DNA of 64,000 nucleotides from Scatophagus argus. Taxonomy: Eukaryota > Chordata > Actinopteri > Scatophagidae. The translations under genes were made by a program, and so were the position numbers. Positions 42,499 to 54,022 of this stretch are shown here, in pieces; position 1 is the first letter of the stretch, and each line of letters begins with the position of its first letter. The stretch spans positions 14,956,501 to 15,020,500 of the forward strand of contig NC_058501.1 in the NCBI RefSeq assembly GCF_020382885.2. Direction: 5' to 3'. The notes beneath the pieces are model-generated. The model was not told the DNA's origin. It made no database searches and saw nothing but the letters and a program-made list of their open reading frames with translations.

Positions 42499-45400
42499 TT
42501 ATTCGCTCTTGTAGCCCATCTGCTTGTTGACCAACATGCTGTAAATTCCCTTCTTGACCATCAGTTGTTGATGTGTACCCTGTTCAACCACCACACCTCC
42601 CTGGAAGACAGCGATACGGTCTGCGTTTTGGATGGTGGACAGACGGTGGGCCACGATGATACACGTCCTGCCCTTACTGGCCTGGTCCAACGCCTCCTGC
42701 ACCACCTGGAAAGCGCAGAATGATGACAGTGATGTTTCAGATATTCAGGCCTCAGGGGATGATGCATGTTGAACACATTTTTGATGCATTTTCACTTACT
42801 TTACTTTCTAGTAAGCATGTAACTGACACTTTTCTTACTGTATTCCCATCATCTTGTTCATTGGTCTTACTGGTGCTGGCATCATTTGTAAGAAGTATTC
42901 CTTCAGCTCAGTTGGCTAAAACACTCACCTTCTCGCTCTCTGTGTCGAGCGCGGAGGTGGCCTCGTCCAGGAGCAACACTTGGGGGTTGCGGAGGATGGC
43001 TCGAGCTATGGCAATACGCTGCTTCTGGCCACCAGACAGCTGCGTTCCTTTATCACCTGCCTGAGTGTCATACTTCTGCTCATACAAACAGAGACGGGGA
43101 GGAGAAGGTTAATAATACTGTTATATTGCCAAAATCACAGAAGCATCCAATAGTATATCCTAATAAAATATTTTCTGTTGAAGGAATGGCCTGTTAAGAC
43201 ATTATTTTAAGGGTCAGTAAGTTCCTAAAAAGACTCATGTAGTTGGTGTCATTTCTGATGACAACAGAGAGGCAGGTGTGAGTTGGAATTCATCTAGCTG
43301 AATTCAGTATTTTTGCATGTTCAGCTGACCTGCTTGCACACTCACTAAAATACTCTGTAGATTTCACAAGCAGCTGATTGTAATTCACTGATTAGCATTA
43401 TATACATTATTTTATACCAAACAGTAAAATATAACATATTTTATCGTAAATCAGGAAATTATTGGTAAATTAAATAAAAATAAAATAAAGTGTTTTCAGT
43501 GTTTTATCCAGCCTAATAGGGACACTTCTTCTGAAAAGAAACTTCTCTGTTGGATTTTTAAATGTAATTTTTCCATATTGTGAGAACCAGAAACATTCCC
43601 TTCATTGCCACAAGAAATGGAAAAGGAAATCAGATATTGTCAGAGGGATATCTCAGGCTGATATAGACAAAACAAGATACCACCTATGAAGGGAATGATA
43701 TTTTATTGCAATCTGGGTGAGCAATCATGGTTCCTGACTTTGATGAACTTGAGATGCTGTAAAGATAGTAATTACTGAACATAAAAATGATGTACAAACA
43801 AAAAAATCCACCCCCACCCCATGACTGTGATAAGAGCATTACTGACACATCAGGACATCCCAGCTGTTACCTGTGGCAGGTTTTCAATGAAGCTGTGAAT
43901 GTTGGCTGCTTTAGCAGCTGCTTCTATCTCCTCCATCGCAACAATGCGGCTGTTGTCTCCATAGGCGATGTTTTCGGCCAAGGAGCAGTCAAACAGCACA
44001 GGCTCCTGGGACACGATGCCTATCTGGGATCTCAACCAGTGGATGTTCAGCTCTTTTATATTTACACTGTCCAGCATCTGATAGAGACAATGGTAGCAGG
44101 GATGACTGCAGAATGAGTGATGTGACCTGATGTCTCAAATTGGCAATAACATTTTTTTCTTTTCTGTCCACCAACTCCTGAGGCTCTTTACCTTCTAAAT
44201 ATTCCTCTAAGTTCACCAGCTAGGTGCCAACCTTGTTTATGTGCCATTTGGTACTGAGCAGGTAATCTGCATTGGGTTGAGCTTTTAGAGCAGCTTAAGA
44301 AAAGCTTTAAAAACGCAGCTTTGTGATGGCACACGAGAAAAAGAACATATCTCAAAAAAGTTATTCTACCCCCTCACCACTGTAAAATGAAACAGTAAAG
44401 ATAAAAGCACTCTGTCTCTCGTTCCCTGTCTCATCATCACAGGGCTGTAAAACACCCTGGCTAGCTAACCATTAGCTAACTGACAGTAGGTGAAGAGGCA
44501 CAGGCGTTAGGCAGCCAGTTCCAAACAGCAGCTGGGTGTATTTGTCTTCTTACCACTCTACCCTCTCTGGGGTCGTAGAACCTCTCCAGCAGTTGGATTG
44601 TGGTGCTCTTTCCACAGCCGCTGCTCCCCACCAGGGCCAGAGTCTCTCCTTTTGTCACCTTTATATTCAGGCCTTGGAGGATGGTCACATCAGGGCGTGT
44701 AGGATAGTTAAACTTTACATTCTCAAAGCTCAAGTTACCATCAAAATTCTCCTGGAGTTTGAAGAGATGAAAGAGCAGAGTGATATGTTAGTGTATGTGT
44801 CAAAATCTTTATTATAAGCATAGTGTTTAGTGTGTGGGGCTTTGTGTTTTGTACCGGTGACTCTCCCTCCTGTGAAAGATTATCAATGGCGGGATTTCTG
44901 TTTATTAGCATCATGAGGTGGGCAGCGGACAATTTGGCCTTAGCGTAGTTTGGAGCATAGGAGTTGGTCTCTCCAAGAGCCATGGCACCATACAGGACAG
45001 CTGAAACCACACTGGAGGAAAAAGCATATTAGTTTTACCTTCTACATTTAAGTCAATGGACTGTTAAATGGGACTGCATAAGGCTAAGCTAACAAGAAAC
45101 AATGACATCTCAATCTTTGTCTACTTCTGTGTTGTTTGTCTGGGTGAAAAAAATCCACCACCACCCCCCATGTCCTTTAGTTACACAAGTCAGCTTGTTC
45201 AGTTCGGTCTGTGATGTATTTACAACTGTAACTGCAATAAACGTGGAGGTGTTTGAGTAGCTCACAGGTCAAAGGGACTCAGGGACTATTTCTCACACAA
45301 GCATCTTTCATAGTATCAGGCTCTATCATGTGCCTCATGGAAGAAGACAACTGGCTTTTCAATTTTAGCCACACAGAATTCCCAGTGCCCCTCTTTAATT

Positions 45401-48400
45401 TAACCTGAACTAAGTTCTAACGAACTTAGTTGAAGTTTGGTCCAGACTGAAATATCTTATATATCTTATATAAATCTTTGATGGATTTCCCTTAAATATT
45501 GTTGAGGTGTCCCTGGGGCCCAGAAGATGAATACGTATGACTTTTATGATCATCTGACTTTTTCTTGGACAGAATCTAAAATGAAAAATCTGAGGGATAA
45601 CACGTGTTAAAAAACAAAGAAAAAAACTCCACAGGGGTGAGGAGATAATATTTCAGTGTTTATAGTTTTATGTTCTACTAGAAGCTCAGCTTGCAATGAA
45701 CTCTGGACTTCTTTGTGTAACAGGTAGTAAGGCAATGGCTCCTCCCAATAATAAGACAATAAAAGCTAACGTCAGCATCCTGAAACACGTGTGTGTATCT
45801 GTTAGATCACCAAAGGTACACGTCTCTTGTGTTACTTTGTACTCTGGATTTGGAGCCCATTCATTCACAGCGGCTCTTTGCATCTTTCAGGCAAGGGTAA
45901 TGATTAAAACCCATATTAACATGAATGGCTAACGAAAGAGTGCATGCAAACTGCTGGACATCTTCTCTATCATAAACTAAAACTCCTGGCTGTTAATCTC
46001 CTGATTACCAGACAAGACAAAGTGATATTGTCTGTTTACTCACAGGAATACTGCTTCAACATCCATCCTTCCTACTTGAATGAGCCAAGCTCCAAAGCGG
46101 AAACAGGCTGCATATGCGAAGTAGATCATGGACTGGGAGAAGGAGAAGGTGAAACCGTACACATGGGCCTTTTTCTTGGCATTCCTGTACACAACGTGAA
46201 AGAAGGGTGTCATCAGAGAACATATTCCTCAAATTAATTAAAGTTGATTAAAATACATTTACACCTTCTGTTCAAGCATTCCATGGACCTGTGGTTTAAA
46301 TAATGTAATTTCACATACTTGTATGGTACTGTGAGGTTTTCCTGATACAAGGATTCAAACTTGGGTTCTCTGTTGAGAGAGACGACAGTGCGGACATTCT
46401 CGATAGCCTCTGTAGCAATCTGCAGAGGCAAACCAAACATTTACTATGTATCACAAGGTTGGTGCTGGTGGTGTGCTCATCCATTAAACGGGCATAACAA
46501 AGTCCATACCTTTCCAGCCTTTTCCAACTCCTTCTTGTCTTCGGCAGCATGTCCAGTGAGCAACTTCATTTCAATAGCTCCAGCCACTGCAATGATGGGC
46601 ACAACAGCCAGGATGAGCAGGGTGAGCTCCCAGCCATACACAAAGGAGATGATAATGCTGGTGCCAATGTTGGCAAAGTTCTGCGTCATCATGGCCATAC
46701 GTAGTCCTGTAGCCTGAGCAGAAAGGGATGATGGGGACAAAGCAGGCAACAAGATCACTCATTTCATGAGACAAGTCATTGTTGTAGTCGTTGGAAAACC
46801 ACTTTGTTTGTTGTGTGTGATCACTGAGGAGATTTACCCCTTGTACTTGGGCTGCGTCGGTGGCCAGTCTCGTAGTGAGTGCACCAACACTGTTTTTGGG
46901 CTCATCAAACCAGCCAAGGTCCTACAACAAAACAAACATTTTCCATTGGCCATGAAAATAAATTGAGTACATTAAATTAGAAATAAAAGTTTCTTTATCG
47001 ACAACAGCAGCTGGAAAACACTATATGCAGTACTGGGACACATGGCCATTACCTGACCATTACACCAACAGGAACTTTAATGACATTGCATCCTAATTAC
47101 ATAGACATTAATATGGAGCTGGTCTCCCCTTTGAAGTCAGAACAACTTCCGCTCCTCTGAGAAGGTTTTCCACAGGATTTTGGAGTGTTTCTGTGAGAAT
47201 TTATTTCCGCCACAGCAAACTCATCCAGCCATGTCTTTATGGGCCTTGCTTTGTTCACCTCACAGTTGCCACAAGATTGGAAGCATAGCATTGTCCAAAA
47301 TGTCTTGGTATGCTGAAGCATTAAGATTTCCCTTCACTGGAATCAAGCGGCTGACCACAATCCCTGAAAAACAGCCCATACCACTATCCCTCCTTTACAG
47401 TTGGCACAATGCAATCAGGTAGGTAACGTTCTCCTGGCATCCACCAAACCCAAACTCGTCCATCAGACTGCCAAACAAAGAAGCATAATTTGTCACTCCA
47501 TCGAACACATTTCCACTGCTCAAGATTGGCAGCGCACTTGCCATTGTACACGGTGATCTATGTGCATGCAGCTGCTCAACCATGGAAACCCATTCCATGA
47601 AGCTCCCACCTCACACCTCTTGACTGATATCAATGCCACTGATATCAATGCCAGTGGAGGTTTGGACAAGGTCGAACATGAAGCTATTGCAGCATGTTGG
47701 AAAGGCAAATGAATGAAGTATGCTTGAGCACTGCTAGCATAACATGGAGAAGTTTGTGAAAGGGCTCCCAGCTAAACATACAGCAGAGGATGAGTCTTCA
47801 CCAACCCTTTTCCGCGCAGAAATGAAAACACAGAAATCGCTCGTGTGAAACAACCTAAACTGTTCTAGAGCCTTTGGACAAGTGAGTCAAGAGGAAAGAC
47901 TGCATGTGATAAGATAAGATAGGATAAGTTTCTTTATTGTCACTGTACAAAACACACAATGAAATTCAGGTTCATTAAAATGCTATAAAATGTTATATGC
48001 CAAAATGCTATAAATAAATGCCCTCATCCATTCACCCAAATTCACATTCCACACACCAAAAACACATGCCAGCATTTTTACCATACAACTCGTTGTCAAA
48101 GCGTGCAGTTAAGAAGTGTATAACAGTCAATATTCTCCACAACTGATAAAGTGCTCATAGATATTGTTCAAATCATGAAGAATTATTGCACGTTAAAGTT
48201 CAAAACCATATGTTCCACTCTGCTAATCTCACCCCCTGCTTTCTTTAAGTAATGATCAAAGAAATTGCCTTAAAAATCATCTAATGACATGATAGACCAT
48301 GTTTAGGTCTATCATGTCAGGTTCATTGCACTCACCTGTCTCATCATGGACATAAAGGCACTGAGCCTCAACTTCAGGGTCAGAATCTCTCCGGATTTAC

Positions 48401-51400
48401 CAAAACAGAACCCCTGTTAAGAGTTTAAAGAGAGAGGACATGAGCACAACTGCACAGTGGCATGAATTTTTGTGTTCAACCGTAACATGACCTGCATGTG
48501 TTTGCACTGCAACACCTTCATCTGGATAAAGCATAATTGTGTATGTGTGTCACTTGTAATATCACATATCAATATGGTTACTATACAGATATTACAGCGG
48601 CACCAATCTTCATCTGCCGTAAGCAAGCGAGTGTATGTCCTGAAATGTCAAATGTTTCCTCTGAGTGCAGTGAACATACCAGCAGAGTCTACACGCATTT
48701 GTGAGTGTAAATGCATACCTGTAGAAACATGCTGACAAATGATGCAGCTCCAATACAAACAAACATCAGGCAAAAGAAGTTAGCTTTTTCCCTAATAATT
48801 TCTTGATCTCTCTCGGTAAACACCTGAGAAGAGGAAAAAAAAAACACTTAATGTGCCTCTTTGAACAACATCTGACAATTACTGCAGTTAACATAAAACA
48901 CTTTTGCAGATCACAGATACTACAAGTAACTTACAGTGATAATCTTGGAGAAGATGACAGCGAACGCGGGCTGCATTGCTCCATTGATCATGGCACAGAT
49001 GGTCCCCAATAAAATATACGGCCACTCGGAAACGTTGAGACGCAACACTTTAAAGAACGACAAGGGGGATATTTCATCCTGCAGAAAGAGGATGAAAGAG
49101 CTGAGTCACATCTCCTTGCTCACAAAGTGAGACTGTTGTTCTGAATTTACTGCATAACTGCTCACTCGAGTGTTGGGAGAGATAAAGAGGGACAGAGTGA
49201 ATAGAAAGCAGAGAAGCAAGGGCAGAGCCATCTTGTCATCCAAAATATTTTGTAATTTTTGGCAATATCTTAACAGTGTGCCCGAACTGGCTCACCAGAC
49301 TATCAATGTTACCAGACTATACTAAGGAGATGAATACTGCAAGCCAATAGTAAAAGAATAAGAGTCAGTGTTTTTACTGTTGTCTACAGTAAAAACACTG
49401 ACTGATATTCATTTTCATATTTCTGATATGTTACGTTTGTGACCAGAGATCCTCTGAACAGACAAGATATTTGGTACAGATTTGGCTAAATCTGTCATAT
49501 ATATTAATATGTCATCAGCACATAACAAGACCTTGTGGTCCCTCCACCGTCTTTAAGTCCCATCATAACTATTCAAATGATGCAAAGCAATAGCTTAGGG
49601 TTTGATAGCAAGGACAAATAAAATAAGGCCGAATGAACCCTATGTCCCTAGTCATAACATGAAATATATGGCTCGAAAAGAAGTAGTTTGAACAGGGGCA
49701 AGCGGAGACAGGAATATTAACGTCACCTGTGCAATACATTTGTCACCTGAATGAAACTTATTAAGTGACGGGAAAATCTCACTCAATCATGTTCACAACA
49801 TATCAAAAGATCAGACTTCTAGTATTTGTTCAGTTGGGCGATGAAAGCATATAAGAATATGTAAAATTTTATAGCCAGCAAAGATTGGCAAGATGAAAAC
49901 AAAAGAAACAATTGTTTACTTTTAATTCTTTGGCTTGTTCATATGAAAATGCTAACAAACTCCAGCTCACCTCTTCAGTCTTGTCTTCGTCATTAGTAAA
50001 CTTTTCTTTCTCCTCTTTGTCTCCCTCTGAGGCAGCGAAAGAGGAGCCTCTCGTGGACTTCCTCTTGTACAGAGAGGACCGAGAGAAGGTAGAAGATAAT
50101 GGACTCTTCTCACCTGGAGACAGCTCGTCATCTGTCTCCTCATCCTCGACCTTCTGAAAGGTCTGCAGTAGGAAGAGGCGAGGAGAAACCACATGCAAAA
50201 ACAATATCAAAGACTGATCCAACTGAATGGTGTGTTAATGTGTTTATGTGGGCATGTGTTACCTGCATAGTGACCAGACTATGGTACACTCCCTGTTTTT
50301 TCATCAGTTCAGTGTGAGTTCCCATTTCTACAATTTCACCATTCTGGAAGCCGGCGATGATGTCAGCATTTCTGATGGTTGAGAGGCGGTGGGCGACAAC
50401 TATGGTGGTACGACCCTGTCGGACCTTCACACAAAGATAAATAGGTTTTTCAAATATTTGGTCAACAATCAAACTACTGGCCTGAGCTAATTTTGGCTTG
50501 CTGTGCTACTGGGAAACACAGAGGATCACAAAAGGCCTTACATGGGCACCATGGATTTCTTTACTTTATTCCATGGTTGACCATCCCATATTTGTCATGA
50601 CCAGTCCTCCAGGATGTGATTTTACTCTAGCTGCCCCACTCTCTTTCCCATACATAACCATTAGAGAAAGAGCAAATGTAAAACTATGAATTGAGTGTCA
50701 CAAAAAGAGCAACAAGATATTTTTTTGTCTGATCGGAATTTCATAAGAGCTGTAGCTTTACATTATTTTATCCTAAACATGTATGTAGCTAACGGGAAGA
50801 CTTGGCTGAAGGAAGAATACGACACATGCTCCATGGGCCGAAAAATAAAACAGAATCCAGTTTTTCTTCATACATTGAGTCGTTTCACTAAAAGACTAAA
50901 TTTCAACCTGCTGGTGGTGCTAGAGAGGAACTCAGGGGATCACCACCGTCACTCCATAGTCAGTCCGTTGTGAGGACCATGACTGACTACACAATCCATC
51001 CAATAGTCTAGTATGGGCCTGGAGTCACACTTGGCTTGGCTAAAGTACTAAGTAGTAAAAAGTATTCTAATTTGTATTAAGTGTGCTCTGATTGCATTTC
51101 TTTAAGAAGGCAGCACAACATCTGCATCAGTGACATAATGCAAAGTATTAGCTGTGCCCTAGATGAGGCAGAGCATGCGTCTGTGTGCGTTTGTACCTTG
51201 TCAAGCGCAGCCTGCACAATGGTCTCACTCTCAGCATCAAGTGCAGATGTGGCTTCATCCAGCAGAAGGATTTTGGGGTTGCGGACTAGAGCTCGAGCAA
51301 TCGCAATCCTCTGCTTCTGTCCTCCACTCAACTGAGTCCCTCGGTCTCCAACCAGCGTCTCAAACTTCTGCTCAATGAATCAAGAGTCTCATTATTACCA

Positions 51401-53933
51401 AGTGGCGGACACAATTCCTGATAAAGGACAGAGGACGGGGGAAACAGCAATACAGTCTTACGTCGGGAAGGTTCATAATGAAGTCATAAGCATTAGACTC
51501 CTTGGTAGCTTGTATGATCTCCTTCTGCGTCACGTCGGGTCTGCCGTATCTGATGTTCTCAGCGATGGTGGTGGCAAAAAGGATGGGCTCCTGACTCACC
51601 ACTCCAATCATCTCTCTCAGGTAGCGGATGTTAAGAGAACGGATGTCGTGCCCGTCAATAGATATCTCAAAAGCAAGAGCAAAGTAGACTCAGCACTTCA
51701 ACTCTAAACACATCCATGCATATCTGAAACAGAAACTCTGCTCTAGTTCTCATAGAAAAATAGTTTGTCATTTTGGGAAACAAATTTATTCGCTTCCTTG
51801 CCAAGAGCTACTGGAGATGTTCGTTCAAGACATTTTAAGCAAGTTTATATTGTTTGTAAAATTGATGAAAACCAATGGCTGCCAGGAAAGTAGGAAAAGA
51901 AAGCTTGAAAGTGAAAAAAGACAAACAAACCCCAAAAAATAAACTGTGTAGTTAGCAGCTACAAGTGTAACACACTATTATCTTGTTTTTTATACTGTTT
52001 TGTTCATCATAGGTGTGACATTGTCTTAGGAGAGCAATGCTAAATCAGTTGAGCACTTCACTCTTCTTAAGTCCTAAAATGACAACAAATACTGAATCAT
52101 TCCTTTGAACGAAGTGCTTTCCAAAAGTTACTTACAGATCCTTCCTGCGGATCATAGAACCTCTGCAGCAGCTGGACTGTGGTGCTTTTTCCACAGCCAC
52201 TGCTGCCCACCAAGGCCATGGTCTGTCCACTCTTCACACTCAGGCACAAGTTATTTAATATCTACAAGTGATAAATGTCAGTTATGAGATTCAGTTTTAA
52301 GTACTAAAATGTTTGCTGATTGTTTTTGTCTTGATGAACATACTTTGACGTCTGGCCTTGAAGGGTAGTTGAAGTGAATGTTCTTGAACTCTATATCTCC
52401 CTTGATATAGTCAGGCTTGAAACCGACATCTGAAAAGCTGTCAATGTTTGGTTTCTGTTGAGAGGAGAGTAAATATTTTTACTTTAAGAAATACCAAACA
52501 AACAACAACAAAAAAACTGGTTCTGGTTTGTGGTTTGGTCACAGTTGGATAAAGAACATGATTCTTATCATAACCTCAAACAGACAATGGGAGGAAGACT
52601 TTTGGCCAGCGAGGTTAGGGTAAGCTTATTTAACAAAGCTAATGTTTATTTCCACAGCTCTTTGTGTTTGAACTGCTTTTCTAGGTGTGGTTAAACACAC
52701 AAATCGCTATCCTCTCTCTTACTTTCCTGTTGATTATTTGAAACGGTTTTATGTATAAGACTAAAAAGTAAAGTTTACCTGTGAGCAAGCCAAAAAATGA
52801 GACACAATATAAAGTAATACATAAAACAGAGATAGAAATAAATAAAACCAAGTAAAAGCAAGAACTCCACTGAGGAAGAGTAATAAAGTCTAGGAGCCAT
52901 GACTTTGAAAGCACACATTCTCTTTTTCAGTTTTGCTTGAGGCTCTGTGCATGCTAATTTTTGTTCATGTACAAAGAAACATACTACTCAAACAGTACTG
53001 CAGTATCCCATAGGCCAGTCTGTACTTACACAGAAATTTGAATGTGCTGTCATAGTGAAAAACGTTCACTCTAACCTAAGCACAGACCAGACTTCTGCCT
53101 GAAATGATCATATTTCGAGGAGTTACTTTTTTCTGAACCAACATGGACCACTTTACATTCCACATGTTGTTATTTCGATGAGGAGGAAACCGCTGTACAA
53201 GTGTGACAGCAGTATTTGGAAAATTTTTTAATCACGGTACATTTGCAATGAGTTCAGCTGGGAGGGGGGCACGGCTGTGCAATATCAGCCAAATGACCTG
53301 CAATCTTCATTCAAACAGCAGGTGCTCCTATTAGAGCAGAATCCAACCTCTCATTACTGACTCCAAAACGTCGGCATTATCAAAGCCGCCTCCCAGAGAG
53401 CCTGAGTACAGAGGTGCATGTTCAGTAATACAAAGTGACAACCGTCCAGCGGCAAAGAGATTAATAAAAATCTTGTGCAATAAGCCCTTTGATGAAATAG
53501 TGTGTATTCCTTACACGATCGATAATGCTGTAGACTTTATGTGCAGCTCCCCTGGCGCTGGCAAAGGTCTGGATGTGGGGAGTGGTCTGTCCCACAATGT
53601 AGGCTCCAACGATCACAACAAAGAACACCTTAAGACACACACAGACACACACATCAGTCCTAGCTGCACCAGTACTGTTTTCCAGAGTCTCCTTGTGTTT
53701 GAAGGAGAAAAAAATAATTTGAAATTCTGTCATAAAGTGTGTACTCACTGTGAGCAAGGATCCAATGGTGTACTCAGCCTTCAGGATGAGTGTAGTCCCA
53801 TACCAGAAGGCCAGGGCGTAGGACAGGTAGATCAACATGAAGGTGATGCCTAGGGCCAGATTAATAGATGTTGCCTTCTTTATTCCCATTTTCTTAGCTT
53901 CCTCCAAGTTCTTCTCATACCTGTGAAGGAACA

Positions 53934-54022
<89 letters not shown>

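Noticed and set aside
53461-54018. 185-residue minus strand frame starting with repeated Cys-Val
   Set aside because: The start comes from the (GT)43 repeat; the frame then reads through two real exons and the intron between them. The spliced exons were annotated instead.
53935-54020. Regular repeat array as a possible CRISPR
   Set aside because: A dinucleotide microsatellite with no spacers, in a vertebrate intron; no other spaced repeats were seen in the window.
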